The position numbers were made by a program, and so were the translations under genes. 64,000 nucleotides of DNA from Amoebidium appalachense (lineage: Eukaryota > Ichthyosporea). This document shows positions 1 through 12,789 of this stretch, one piece after another. A model generated the notes under the pieces. The model was not told the DNA's origin, did not search any database, and saw nothing but the letters and a program-made list of their open reading frames with translations. Location of the stretch: positions 10,292,001 through 10,356,000 of the forward strand of contig CAVNZM010000006.1 of the NCBI GenBank assembly GCA_963693365.1, read 5' to 3'. Numbering within the stretch: position 1 is the first letter of the stretch; every line of letters begins with the position of its first letter.

Positions 1-160
1 ATGTGTGTGGTGTGGACTACTATGATCGATATATGAAGCGATTAAGTGTGTGTGTTGCCTGTGTAGGTGGGTGTGGGTGGAGAGTAGGCGGTTGCGGAGG
101 GCATTCCTTTCGTTTTCATGTGCATGTGTTTTAGTGTGTGTGTGTTTGTGTGTGTGCGTG

Positions 161-215
<55 letters not shown>

Positions 216-690
216 GCTTGTGTGCAGTGCGGCTTGCGTGAGTGCCCTCGCACGCACGTGTGTGTGTTTATGTGTGTGCTTGTGCTTGTGTGTGCGTGTG
301 CGCGCATGTGTGCATATGTGTGTCCGCTGGGTCTTGCTGTTAAGCTTTTCATGAAAATTAGGGCTGAGAGTGTTTCGGCGCTCTTGTGTGTGCGTGTGGA
401 GTCCTCTGACTGAGATAACCATACCACACTTGCACACATTCAAGCAGCAGCTGCAGCAACTACCTGCCTGAACACAGCAGCTACATGCCAAGGAGCGACT
501 ACACGGCTCATATCACAAATCTAATATGCCCGACTATCTTTACTGTTCCACCTTAGGCATATCATCACTGTAGTGCAAGGGGTATGATGAGAGCCAGATC
601 GAGTCCCGGCAAAAGGTAGCTCGGGAGGTGGAGGGAGAGGGGGGAGGGGGAGGGGAGGGGGGGGGGGGGGGGGGGGGGAGGGGGGACCAA
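1..690. other. Left-edge non-coding stretch
   Basis: It holds GT/CA-type microsatellite sequence (about 120-330), then non-repetitive sequence, then a G-run at about 640-685. No exon with matching splice phase was found. A minus-strand acceptor-like CTACAG just before position 567 would bring an immediate TGA into frame if it follows the NT-C2 gene, so the last piece of that gene may end here. This is unproven. Confidence 0.5.
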
Positions 691-691
691 C

Positions 692-2634
692 CACATCGTC
701 ACGAAGGAACCGTGCCTGCAGCACAATCTGCAGTTTGGCCCTGCCACAACCAATCAGACCACAGCTATGTACTCCCTCCCTCATTTTCATCCCGCCCTCC
801 TCCCTTCCCCTCCCCCCAACCTTTCCACCCCCTCCCCACCCCTCCCTCTCCCCCCCCCCCCCCCCCCCCCCCCCCCTCTCCCCTCGCGCCCCCTCCCCCC
901 ACCACCACCTCTCTGCTTCTGCTATCCGTTGCCTCATGCAGTTTACTTCCATCAAATCCATCCTACCAAGTATTCTATCAGCTCTTAGCTTTGTGTTCGT
1001 CTAACCCGCACAGTTACTGCCTCTTTCTCAGCCCACCGCCTAATATTAGCCATATCATATCCATCAGACCCCATATCAGATTGGAAAATCCTGCCACCTT
1101 CAAAATTAGCCTCACAGCAGCCCCTCCCCCCCCCCCCCCCCCAACCCCCACCCTCCTCCCCAACCGTCCCCCTGTGCCACCCAACCGCCCCCTCTCCCCC
1201 AACACCCGTGCCACCCCCCTCCCCCCCCCCTCCCCCCACCCGTGCCACCCAAATCCCCTCCCCCCTCCCTATATACCCGTGCCACCCAAATCCCCTCCCC
1301 CCTCCCTATATACCCGTGCCACCAAATCCCCTCCCCCCTCCCTACCCGTGCCACCAAATCCCTCCCTCTCCTCCCCCCGGGCGGACACATACTCTCTGAT
1401 CTTTGTGGAGCTGCACTTGAGGGGCACCTCTATCTCGAAGGGCTCGTTCCCCATGTCCGCATAGATGCTCATGTCCAGGGTGCCGGTGGCCAGCAACTTG
1501 TTGGGCTTTTCGGTTCGCATCTGCGGGCACAGTCCATGGTTTAAATAATATTGTATGATTGGGGGTTAGGTTGGTTTGGGGATGGTTGCGGGGGAGAATA
1601 GTGGAGTGCAGGCTTTGACAGGAGAGGTGGTGATGGGGATGGGGGAAGCGGGGGGAGGGGGGAGGGGGGGGGGCAGGGGGGGAGGAGGGGGGGGGAGGGG
1701 GGGGGGGGGGGAGGGGGTAGGCCGAATGAAGGAGATAGCAGGTGTGGGCAGTGTGTGAGTGTGTGGTCTTGTGGGTGGGTTAGGGGTGATGGTGTGTGCT
1801 TGTGTGTGTGCGTGCGGGGGGAGGACGGGCGGATGGGGGGGGGGGGGGGGGGGAGGGGAGGGGGGATGTGTGTGGGTGTATGCAGGACGAAGAGGATGAT
1901 TGGTGGCTGGGAAGATAGGTGGGCGGTGTGTGCATGTGTGGCTGTGTGAGTGGGTTTGGAGGTGGCGGTGGTGCCCTATTTGTGTGTGAAAAGGGAGGGA
2001 GGGTGCGGGGGGAGGGGGGGGGGGGGGGGGGGGAGGGAGGTTCAAAAGTTGTTTGCCAATGTGTTGTGGTGCCACAGCAAAAAAAAGTTAATGAGTGATT
2101 GATGGTGAACATTTGGGACGATAGGGTGGTCCTATGTCATTGGATCAAACTAAACGTCAAATGTGCATGTGGACTTCAGTGCGCACTAGATGCTTATGTG
2201 CTCATATTGACATTCTCAGGATAGCCCTCGGTAGAGGTGTTTTGTGGTTTAAGGGGATAGGCGGGTGAGAGAAGTATGGCAATGAGAAATGGAGAATGAA
2301 CACGACGGGAGCCCCAAGTTTCTTTTTTTTTTTTTTTTTTTTGGGGGGGGGGGGGGGGGGGGAGGGGAGGGCGAGGGAGGAGGCGGAGTATGAAGGTATA
2401 TAGATGTGCTTATGTACTTGTAGGGATGGTTGTTGCATGTGTGTATGGGTGGGTGTATATGTGTATGACGTGTGTGTGTTTTGGCGATATGAATGGGTGT
2501 GTGTCCTGTTGGTGGGTGGGAGGCATTGAACCTCGTTGAGGGCAAACTTGTATTCCTTCATGTCGTACATGCCCGAACTGGGGTTGCTGGAGTACATCGT
2601 GGCCAGCATGGAGATAGCCTTTTTTTTTTTTTTT

Positions 2635-2665
<31 letters not shown>

Positions 2666-3038
2666 GGGAGGGGGGGAAGGAGGTAGGGGAAGAGGGGGGC
2701 GGGGGGAGGGGGAAGGGGGTAGGGGAAGGAGGGGGCGGGGTGAGGGGGGAGTCAACTTGTGAACGTGATAGATTTCAGAAAGGGCTAATCCTGTTGATGG
2801 GATTGTAGTTAGATGATTCACTCTGATGGGCCTGATCATACGTAAGCATGTGTGTGCGTGTGGTGTACATGGCTAGGGGGGGGGGGGGGGGGGGGGCGCT
2901 GCATGACTGCATCTCGAATGTGTGGGCGTATGTGTGGTCTGTGTCCTTCTGTTCGCACGAGGTGCAAGAGGTGGCGCACAGATCTTTGAATGGCCATTTG
3001 TGATAACAACAAACACCCCTATGTAGACAGATGTATGC

Positions 3039-3100
<62 letters not shown>

Positions 3101-4956
3101 GGGAGGGAGGTAGAATGTATTACAGAGAACCAAGTACACCTTCACGACGGGGGGGGGAGGGGGAGGGGGGGGGAGGGGGGAGAAGAGGAGGTTGGGCCAT
3201 ACTCAAAAGTAATATTCCCCAACCAGAGAGTGTGTGTGTGTATCTGCGTGTGTGTCTGTGTGTGTGTTGTGTGTGGGGGATGGGGAGGGGGGGGGGGGGG
3301 GGGAGGGGGGTGTATGTTTTTGTGTGGGAGGGGGGGGCAACGGAGGGGAAGGGGGGGGGGGGGGGGGGTATATCCAACAGGAGGAAAGAAGTGAGTTTCT
3401 TTTTGATTTTCCGCGGATGATCGATCTTTAAGACTGGCCCCTTCCCCCCCATATGCCACCCTCCCCCCATCCTCCCCGGGAGGTATGGGTGCACTCACCT
3501 GGTTCCATTCGACTTCCGCCATTCCATTTTCAGTCTGCAACACACACACCCTGCAGTCAGCAAACACCATGTACCCCCACACAAGTATACAGGGTTCTCA
3601 CAAGACAAAGGTGGGCAGGGCAAAAAGGGAGGAGGGGGAGGCAGGGAGGCTTGCAGGCCCTCTTCGTATGGTAGAATGTAGACGGTAGTTTCCCTCAGGG
3701 CCTGCAAAGGTCCCCCGGGAACAAAACGTGATAAAATAAAATAATTATTAAGAAAAAAGAAAGAAAGAAAGAAAGAAAGAAAGAAAAGAGGCAGGGAGGG
3801 AGAGTTGGTTTGAATGTATTTGCAGCTAGGAATCCGCAGGGAACGAGCTAATATCAGGGACATTTTGAAATGGACCCAACTTCAGCCATAGCTAACCATG
3901 TATGCATCCGTGGTGGTGTATGTGAAAAGGGCACGTGCCATCCAAAAGAGAAAACCAGGTACTATGGGCAATATTGCAGGTAATGTATCAAAGGAATTAC
4001 ATATAAGTGAGAGGGTCATTTTCCTTACATAGGGGTTGTGACATAAAGCTTAGAGCATATGGGACCATGTTTTGCCTTGTCAAGAAAACAAAACAGATCA
4101 ATTGCTAAGCCCAACCTACTGATCCCTGAGCTCAAACCTAGTGTGGCACACCAGCACCTGAAACCAACTCCAAACATAGGTCGCCCACCTTCGATATAGC
4201 TCGGCTGAGGGTCGACACCAGTCGCGCCTTTCTCTTCCATTCGATCACAAACGCCTCCGGCTTCCACTTCTTGTCAGCAATCTGCCAGGACGTCCATTAG
4301 GGCGATTTGTTCAAGGACCCGTTGTCATACTTGATTCTGTGTCCTTTGAATTTCTGATTTATTGGTGTCTCAAGAATATTGCTGGCAGATGAGATCTCGA
4401 ATGCAATGCAAGTGGGATCATGGGGCATAGTTTGGGATTCGTGTGTGTGGATTGTTGGGAGGAGGGGGTGGGGGTGGGGGGTGGGGCGGGGAGAGGGTGG
4501 TATAAATCTCAATTTTCTCGCGTGAATTTCGTTTGCTGCTCGTCACACACCAGCGATATCGTACGCATAGCTTTAAACGCCAAACACATCAATTACATCG
4601 ATGCTTCCACGGGCAGGCATGCCGATCAAAGACCTACTTGGTCAAGTGCATGCACATCACACATATTATTCCAGGATTATATCGCTGTTACCAGTCGCGG
4701 GTTCGAACTTCCAAGCATACAAGCAAAGGATGATAATATTCTTTGCCTTCCGGGTCCTCCTCATAATACCATGTTCCTAACGAATCTTAGTTACCTTACC
4801 CCTAACCCCTTGTCCACCCACCTTAAAGTCCACCCTCTTGACCGTGACGTCAAATTGGTACTGCGTGCCCCTGCGTTCTGACCCGCTGACGTTCAGGAGG
4901 CCCCCCTGACTGCCCTTCAGCCCCAGCCCCCCCTGGCTCCCCTTCCCTCCAAGCAT
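692..4956 (-). CDS. NT-C2 domain protein (EEIG1/EHBP1-type N-terminal C2), 3' end unresolved
   Basis: Six phase-consistent exons on the minus strand: 4956-4822, 4281-4189, 3534-3499, 2618-2532, 1520-1393, 740-692, giving about 176 residues. The start is the first ATG of a Gly/Ser-rich leader. The order of motifs matches the NT-C2 fold: YQFDVTVKRVDF (first strand), KWKPEAFVIEWKRKARLVST, MAEVEWNQ, YDMKEYKFALNE, KLLATGTLDMSIYADMG, then IREAKLQIVLQARFLRDD closing the domain. NT-C2 domains in EEIG1, EHBP1 and plant PMI1-like proteins bind membranes or link them to actin or organelles; that role here is by family only. The exon-4 donor is the weak GTTCAA, and its acceptor AG directly follows an A-run and a C-run. 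All other junctions are ordinary. The protein may continue or stop just beyond 690. ATTGG/CCAAT boxes lie at 5391-5437 upstream. Confidence 0.75.
3660..3780 (+). mobile_element. Dispersed element, partial 3' copy
   Basis: The segment TAGACGGTAGTTTCCCTCAG, then GGTCCCCCGGGAACAAAACG and an (AAATA)-type tail followed by (GAAA)n, matches the 3' third of the element at 27.8-28.1 kb. It lies in the intron between exons 2 and 3 of the NT-C2 gene. Confidence 0.5.
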
Positions 4957-5769
4957 CGTGCTGGATGTGTGATACGAATACTGGTGATACCTGCTCCCAA
5001 ATTACTTTCATGCACTAGGCCCAGTGTCCTCACGCATTCAGTTGCAGGCCCGCTATTTATCAATGAATAATGGTGCATACGTAGTAATATGTATACGTAG
5101 GGTGTTAACTGAGCCAGAAAAAGAAAAGCCTGCAGTTGTAACAGAGTAATTATAATGGCACACAAATGTCAGAGTTGAATTTGATCCTGTAAATAACGGA
5201 TCATGCTCCTGGTGTTACTTATGTGGTGTGTGGTGTGACGTGGTCACGCGCGCACAGTTTTATGCAATGTAACAGCAAGATACAAGTATGTGATAGTAAG
5301 CCAATAATACCGTTTCAAATGTGTAACTTACCTTATGTGTTTAAACATGGTGCGTCTAAATCCAATGATCATGGCAAATAAATAGCATATTATTGGCTAC
5401 TGAATGCATTCCATCCCCATGGATCTGCATACCAATCAATAAAATTCTGTGTTTGCGCAAACGTAACAGTTGACATCAATGACATGGCCGTCCCCGCACA
5501 TGCAGTACCAAACAGTTGCCCAGCTGCCTGCCTAATATTACATACACCGGGGCCGTGGCGGCGTGGCCTCCAGTACCTCTTACCCCGCAGACATCAGTTC
5601 TCGAACTTGGTTGCAGAGTTGAGACTCTTGGCGATCGAGAGTTGGCAGCTTGGCACCGTGTACCTAGTCTGCAATTTTGACGTTAGCCAGCACATGTGAC
5701 CGGTACCCCGTTGCCGTCCCCTCGTGTGGGAGACTCAATCGCCTTCAGTGGCCCCTCACCCCTCACCCC

Positions 5770-5868
5770 TCACCCGCCCACACACACACACACTGACACA
5801 CGCCGATGTGGTACCCACACACACACATTATACGCTGACAAACGCACACCGCATCCTCGGTACAACCC

Positions 5869-5923
<55 letters not shown>

Positions 5924-5979
5924 GCACACACACACACACTCGCACGCGCGCGCGCACACACACACACACATGCGCACAC

Positions 5980-6055
<76 letters not shown>

Positions 6056-6056
6056 T

Positions 6057-6109
<53 letters not shown>

Positions 6110-6110
6110 A
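5770..6110. repeat. Compound (CA)n microsatellite
   Basis: Three near-perfect CA arrays (about 5871-5920, 5983-6053, 6058-6107) are separated by short interruptions containing GCGCGCGC and TGTGA. The long His/Thr and Val/Cys reading frames here are repeat translations. Confidence 0.95.
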
Positions 6111-6567
6111 CACACGTGGCAAAGTTGAAGCCGGGAGCGCTGGCGAAGCACTCTGAACAGCTTTTCGGCTGACTGTAAGGCGTACATGTTTAGGGCTGAG
6201 CATGCACTGCCAGCTGTACCAGTGCTGAGTTCGACTTTCAGCCAGGAGAGTCAACGCAGGAGGAGGCGTGTGTGTCTGAACGTGTACATATTTGGGGGGA
6301 AAGGCGGGAGTGGCCCGGGATGGGGTGGTGGTGGGGGTGGGGGTGGGGTGGGGGAGGGGGAAGGCTCAGGGAAGGAGAGGATAGTTTCCTTGAAGCTAAA
6401 GGAGCAGATCGTAAACGCATAAATGAATACAAAGCATTGAATGTGTTCGGTTTATGACAAACAAGAGGAGTGAAGGAAAGTTGTGTTTTTGCCAGAACGT
6501 TGTTTTTTTGCCAACCATTTTTGCCACATTAGCACACCACCGATGAATTAAATGTGGCGCATTGTAG

Positions 6568-6832
6568 TAACCAATCAGCGTGTTTAAATATTATTGGGAA
6601 GTTTCGGTTCGGAGGGAGGTCTGGTACCCCCCACTAGTGGGGCTGTGGCAAACACACTAAGGTTGAAAGTCTGCACTAGTAGCTAGGATTCAATTCAAAG
6701 GTGTGTCAGCTTAGGTAACGCACCTTTAGCGCTGCCTAGGATGAGGGACCCCGGCTATTAGTATTAAAGCCCCCCTCCCCCCCCCTCCCCCCCTCCCCCC
6801 GGGAGCAAAACAGGGAAATCTAAAAACAAAAA
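6568..6832 (+). mobile_element. Dispersed element, copy 1 (SINE/MITE-like)
   Basis: It begins with a CCAATCAG..TTTAAAT segment and continues with GTCTGGTACC, a GTGTGTCAGCTTAG block and GAGGGACCC. It ends at CCGGGAGCAAAACAGG followed by an A-rich tail near 6830. The same ordered blocks recur at 27.8-28.1 kb and, inverted, at 28.4-28.7 kb. No coding capacity is seen. The A-rich end suggests retroposition, but no target duplication was established. Confidence 0.6.
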
Positions 6833-6857
6833 ATATGTGCTGAAATTAGTCTCGGGA

Positions 6858-6895
<38 letters not shown>

Positions 6896-7167
6896 AGGGG
6901 GGTGGTGAGGAAGGGCCCGGGGGGGTTTGGTGGATCGGAGCCACCTAGACTGTAGTGGAAAATCCCTTATATTCCAAAAGCCTTGAGCCAAAAAAATAGT
7001 GAGCAGTTTGCATTATCAGGTCAATTAGCGGTTGATGATGTTCAAATTACTGAAAGAAATTCAGGTGAAATTTTCAGCCGTGGGCATGTAAATTGGAGGA
7101 GGAGTGAGAGGGGCTGTCCGAGTGTATGATGTCTGCGTGCGTGTGTCTGTGTGTGTGGTGTGTGTGT

Positions 7168-7198
<31 letters not shown>

Positions 7199-8074
7199 GG
7201 GAGGGAGAGATTTGGGTAAATAATGAGGGTTACATGTATCCGTCAGCTGTTGCAAGGCAGCGCTTTAGCTCTTTGCACAGCATCATAGTAGAGAAGTCAG
7301 GGCGGCATAGGGGTCTCAGGCAACAACTCTGCCGGTACCTTCCATGTACCGGTACCCAATTCAGTGCGACGGACAGGGGGCAGACAAAACCGGAGAACTG
7401 GAGTTGTGAAAGCTGGCTGCAGCCCCCACATGAATACCATGCATCCATGACTGCAGGTTGCAAGATCTTATGACGGGTCTGTGGCCTCATCATTTGAAAG
7501 TCAATGCGGCAAGCATCCTACCCCCCCCCCCCCCCCCCCCCCCCCCTCCTCCTCCTCCTCTCTCCCGGCCCCGGGACCATTGGTATGTGTTTACAGTGGT
7601 CAAGGTGCATGCTTCTGTTTGATTTACACGTGGACTTTATGCCGACACTCCATGATCGTGATTAGTGTTGAACGTGGCAAAACCAAAAGCAACGTTTAGA
7701 AGTCCAGCATTATCCGGCATCTCAACTCTAATCGGTGTGATTTAAATAAGCTTTTCTTGCAGCAAGAGGGCAGGTGCGTGTATCATTAGCACACTGGCCA
7801 TGCTAAAAACAAACAACTTGATCAGTATATACATTGTGGGTACCGTCTATGTACATGTATCGGCGTTGCAAATTGCTCATTTTGATCTGACAGTGTTTCC
7901 TTGAGTTCTCCTGCTCTCTACATCCCTGCATAGTATGTGGCATTCCCCTAACACTGTGGCTGGTGTTCATTGCGCTCCGTCACGCCTGAAAAAGGGTATG
8001 AAAAAAGAAACAGACTATAATTCTTGCCTTCATTCGCACGAGGCTTGTTGCATCCATTTTCACGCATGCATGTT

Positions 8075-9360
8075 TCAAATGACGGTACGGTTGTCGTCGT
8101 CAAAGATGTCCTCATCTGTAAACTGCACGTGGAATAGTTGTGTCAGTGCATGCATTGGGATCAGCAGATGCACACTGGCAGGTCCAAAAGGGAGGCTGGG
8201 GGGGGAGAGAGAGAGGGGAGGGAGGGGAGGGGGGGAAAAGGGGGGATTGAGGCGGAATGCAGCCTAGAGTGTATTTCGCTGATCGTGTTTGGGTTAACAT
8301 GCGTGTTCAAGGTGCCAAGACCAATGCCTACGGTGTGCTGTGGGTACATATTTACAGGAGAGAATGCAGGTGAACCCACTTTGTTCACTAGGCCGGATGA
8401 GAATCATGTGATAGGGGCTGCAGTGCCAAAAAGGACATAGCAGTAGCAGTGCAATGACATTAATGGTTAGTGAGGTACGGTACCTGGTTTGGATTCCTCC
8501 CACTGGCTGGGCGCTGGTCAGCCACGTCTGCCCATCGGGTGGCGGTCATGCACGGGGCAGGTCTGAAGGGCAAGGCCACAGGGGGCATGGCATCACCGTC
8601 CAGGTGGCGGCTGCCCGGCCATGTGGGGTCCAGCTGCCTCATGTTGCTGCCGGCATAGCGCACATCATCAACACGCATACTGGCACGCCTAAGTAGTGGG
8701 GGCATGAGTATCAGTGGGTTGACGATGGTTTGTGACATAGATTGAAAATCCAAGGGGTTAGGGAAGGGCGCCGGTGGCGGTGGGGGAACGGGAGGGGGAG
8801 GCCCCGGGGGAGGGGGGGTGGGGGGGGGGGGGGGGGGAGGATGTATGCAGTAGGGTGTTGAAGTCGAGTGAAAGCAACATAAAACATGGGTGCAAGGCAT
8901 TTGTGAAAAACAGACGAGAAAAAGAGAAAAACACGAAAATACGCAGGCAAGAGAGACTCGACCAGATCCTTTCAACCAATGGCTCCCCTTTTTTCGTCGG
9001 GAGGGAGGTGTGTGTCTGTAGGGGGGAGGGATCGGGGGAAGAGGGAGAGAAGGGTGGGGAGGGGGGAGGGGGGAAGGGCGGGAATATTCTATCTTAGATT
9101 ATGTGGAGAATGTCGCCTAGAAGAAGGACTCGTGAACAGTGAGGCCATAGTGGTGATGCTTATGGAAACAGAAGCGTGGAACGGGGTTTGTGTGTGTGTG
9201 TGTGTGTGTGTGTGTTGCTTGTGTGGGTGGTTGTGTGTGTGTGTGTGTTTCTCAAGCTTGTGTGTGTGTGTGTGTGTGTGTTGCTTGTGTGTGTGTGTGT
9301 GTTGTGTGTGTCAGAGAGTGTGAGTGTGAGTGTGTGTGGTGTGTGTGAGTGCGTGTGTGA

Positions 9361-9402
<42 letters not shown>

Positions 9403-10032
9403 GGAAGGGGGGGGGGAGAAGAGGGGGGGGTAGTGGAGGGGGGAGGCGTAAAAGGAAGCTGAGAGGGTAAGAAGTATGTGGTTGAATGGGCCTGCAAGGT
9501 GTGTGTGTTTATGCATTCAGGGGGCAGGGGGGGGGGGGGGGGGGTACTTGAATTTCAGGCCCCTTGATTTTCCCTCCTTCAGGCGCAGGGAGGCACGGCC
9601 AACGTCGGGCAGCATCACATCTTCAAATTGCAGCCCCTGGACGGAATGGGGTGGATGAGCACGGGACATGACAACTAGTCAATAGCAACAGGATCTATGT
9701 GATTGCGGACCTGGCATTGATCTGGAATGCACATGCCGGTGAAGCTCGTGACATATTTAGCGCAGGCACGATAATTGAGACAGTATGGGAGACTCGTGTA
9801 CCATAGTACCAACACGACCCAGACCTGAATTTCGATGTTTTTGCTTTTGCTTGCTCCCCCCCCCCCCTCCCCCCCCCCCCCTACCCCTCCCCTCCCCCCT
9901 TCCCCCCTCCTCCCCCTTTTCCACCCCTCCCCCCATCCTTTTCGACCCGTGCTCACACGCACACGCTCCCCCCCCCCCCCCCTCTCCCCCCTCCACTCTT
10001 CCTTTCCCTCCTCTCCCGAGGCTCCTGGCCTT

Positions 10033-10087
<55 letters not shown>

Positions 10088-10564
10088 AAACACTGATCAC
10101 ACACATACACACACATGCACACCCACCCACTATTCACCCTATCTCTATCCACGAACTCACCACCTGAACCCAGTTACATCATGGACGCCAAAACTCTGGC
10201 GGCTACAGTTTTCTCTGTGCCATAGCATACCCCCCCCCCCCCCCCCCCCCCCCCCTCCCCCTCCAGGTACGCATGGCAAAGGGTGGAAGTTTAAGACAGG
10301 AAGATATGCACTTTTGGCCTTAGAGTACCGGGGCACCCAACCCACTAATGGGGCAACCAGTAAATTGTTGTTGTGGTGTGATCAATACAACCCCTTCTCT
10401 TTCGACCGACCAGCAAGTGACGTGAGATCCCTCTATCCCGAGTCCCTCCCCCCCCCCCCCTGCCCCCCCTCCCCCCCCCCCAGCGCCGCCGCCGGATATC
10501 CCCCCACTCCCCCTCCCCTTCCGAGCTCTCCCCCTCCCCCCTTCCGCATTCTCCCCTCCCCCCC

Positions 10565-10595
<31 letters not shown>

Positions 10596-11266
10596 ACACG
10601 CCCGGTTTCTTTTGCCCCCTCTCCGCCTCCCCTGCATTTCTAGCCACTTCCTAACCTACCACCAGCATCTTGACTACCATTACTCCCCACCCAACTTGTT
10701 TTTTTTTTTTCACCGACATAATCCACACAAACCCCACAGCACACTGAGCAAGACTTACCAGGTCCAGGTCAGCCTGGGCCACCTTCTCTTCATTTTGTTT
10801 GCGGATGCGACAGCACAGGAACACACTGATGCCAATGAGAAGAATGAGACTCGAGAGCAGACCGGCAATGAGAGGTACGAGCCACGATGGCTGCTGGCCT
10901 GTAAGGAGGCAGAAGGGTGAGCATCCATTAGATATGAAACAGCAAAGATGTGCATAGTGCACAGTAGACTTTGATGGGTATGGGGGAATGTGATTGTTGC
11001 AACTGTGCTGTGGATGAAGTGTATGCTATGCAAGTAATTGCAAGTCAATGCTTGTATGGCATTACGTCTTCTTGTTGGATAAGAATGTGCCACCCGATGT
11101 TTGTGCTTGTATTGCAAAGTTGGATGCTATGTTGTTTGTCTGTATGCCTGTGTATGTGTGTGTGTATGTGAGGGGGGTTGGGGGTGGGAAGGGGGGGGGG
11201 GGGGGGGGGGGCTCACAGTGCGTGTGTGCGCGCATGTGTGTGTGCGTGTGCGGCATGCATGTTCTC

Positions 11267-11323
<57 letters not shown>

Positions 11324-11427
11324 CACAGTGCATTTATATGTGTGTGTTGTGTGTGTATTGAATGTGTCTGGTACTTGCGCACACACACATGTGTGTGCGT
11401 GTGCGTGTGTGTGACACTGTGTCTTTT

Positions 11428-11481
<54 letters not shown>

Positions 11482-12789
11482 GTGTGGATTTTTTTGTGTG
11501 TGTGTGTGTGTGGGCGCGTTTATGTGCGCGCACGCCATGATGTGTGTACCTGTGTGTGCGTGTGCCTACTGGTATCACACTCTGTGTTTAAGGAGCTAAT
11601 TAGGATTGGGGCCCCGGGGGTGGGGGGTAGAGGTTGGTGGGTGGGTGATTGAACGCGGGGTTGGTGGGTGGGTGGGGTGGTGGTGGTGGTGGTGGTGGTG
11701 GTGGGGGGGGGGGGGGGGGGGGGGGGTTGTGTAAAGGTGTCTTGGTGGGTGTGACCGTTTATTATGTATGTGTTCTGATTGCACAGGCTGAGCTGGGCAT
11801 CCCGAACACATACACATGTAACATGACCGAATTCAGACATGTACCGTGTTTTCTCTTTTTGTGTCCAACAAAAGTACATTCAAGGGCATAGCGAGGCACT
11901 TACATAATAAGGAATGTATGCAAGTGTGGGCATGGGGGTGGTTGCAACTTGTACGTCCGCGTGTGTGTGTGTGTGCGTGTGCGTGTTCGTGTATGTGTGT
12001 GGTGGAGTTGGGGAGGGAGGGGAAAGAGAGAAGGGGGGAGGGCGGGAGAAGGGGGGGGGTAGGAGGGCGGGATAAGTAGCTAGGATAAGGTATTGTTTTG
12101 TCCTAATCATAATCGTAAGAAACATGGGCACGGGTAACTGGCTGCTTTCAGGAACACATGTGAGTGCACAGATGCTCGTGAATGGCTGTCTTTCACAGTT
12201 TTCTTACACAGGGGGACATGTGCATGTGTGCTGAACTATGCTACGGTATCCACTGCAGTTTAAATCCGAAAAGGTGGCGTATCTTCAATGCTCAGTTTGG
12301 GTTATGTAAGAGTATATTCAGAACATTTGTGTGCGGAAAGCTTGTGGATGAGAAGAACAATAGCAGTGGCAGTAGGGTTTTTATGTGCAATCTTAGATGA
12401 AAAGTAATACTGCAGTGCCCCTTCTATTCATGTGGAAAACACTTTCCCGTTCAACCGTCGCAAATGTATTCGAACTCGAATCAATCTCCCGGGCGGTTAT
12501 GAAAACGGTTATAACATTCGTGTGCCCCAAAGGCAGCCGCAACTGGCTCGAGCTAAACGTAAATGTATTCCGGCACCCAAAACAAAATGCTATTGCTACA
12601 GATAAACTTACCGAGCTGCGTCAAGTAGTCAGTGTCGGTGCTGCTTGGCAAACTGGCTACCGGTGCCCCAGTAACGAGGCCGTCGTTGGAGTCAGTGGTG
12701 TTGAGTGGAGGTGCCATCCCCGTAACACCAAGACCAAGGAGGCACTGCAAAGTGAACATGGAACAAAGAGAAAAATGAACGGAAGCCAT
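8075..12789 (-). CDS. Small single-pass (type I) membrane protein, unknown family
   Basis: Five exons joined in phase: 12789-12612, 10898-10759, 9636-9548, 8688-8484, 8122-8075 with TGA, giving 219 residues. Residues 1-24 form a signal peptide. A short Ser/Thr-rich ectodomain of about 40 residues has one N-glycosylation sequon (NTT, residues 30-32). One helix spans about 65-88 (WLVPLIAGLLSSLILLIGIS...) and is followed by the stop-transfer RIRKQ. The cytoplasmic tail is about 130 residues and ends in an acidic stretch and DDDNRTVI, whose last three residues fit a class I PDZ ligand. Donors include GTAAGT twice and acceptors are ordinary. TATATAAA at 12921-12928 lies 132 bases upstream. It is head to head with the SLC35F6-like gene. 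I do not recognise the family; a receptor or adhesion role is only a guess from topology. Confidence 0.75.

Larger units (their letters stand above)
4957..8074. other. Intergenic region with (CA)n block and a dispersed element
   Basis: This is the spacer between the NT-C2 gene and the 3' end of the next minus-strand gene. It contains CCAAT-type boxes near 5391 and 5431, a compound (CA)n block at 5770-6110, a dispersed element at about 6568-6832, and G-, C- and GT-runs near 6860, 7170 and 7522. ORFs near 5.5 and 7.3 kb lack splice partners and were not called. Confidence 0.6.

Noticed and set aside
628-1464. 278-residue Pro/Ser-rich plus-strand frame
   Set aside because: It is built from C-runs and a short tandem CCCGTGCCACCAAATCCCC-like repeat. 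The opposite strand carries the phase-matched NT-C2 exons.
5484-5699. 71-residue plus-strand frame and opposite-strand exon-like segment
   Set aside because: No domain, no splice partner in phase, and it lies in the presumed upstream region of the NT-C2 gene.
5696-6254. Long His/Thr and Val/Cys open frames on both strands
   Set aside because: They are six-frame translations of (CA)n/(GT)n. The same pattern recurs at every such array in the window.
7230-7493. 87-residue minus-strand frame
   Set aside because: No recognisable domain or signal, and no neighbouring exon. It is not supported beyond being open.
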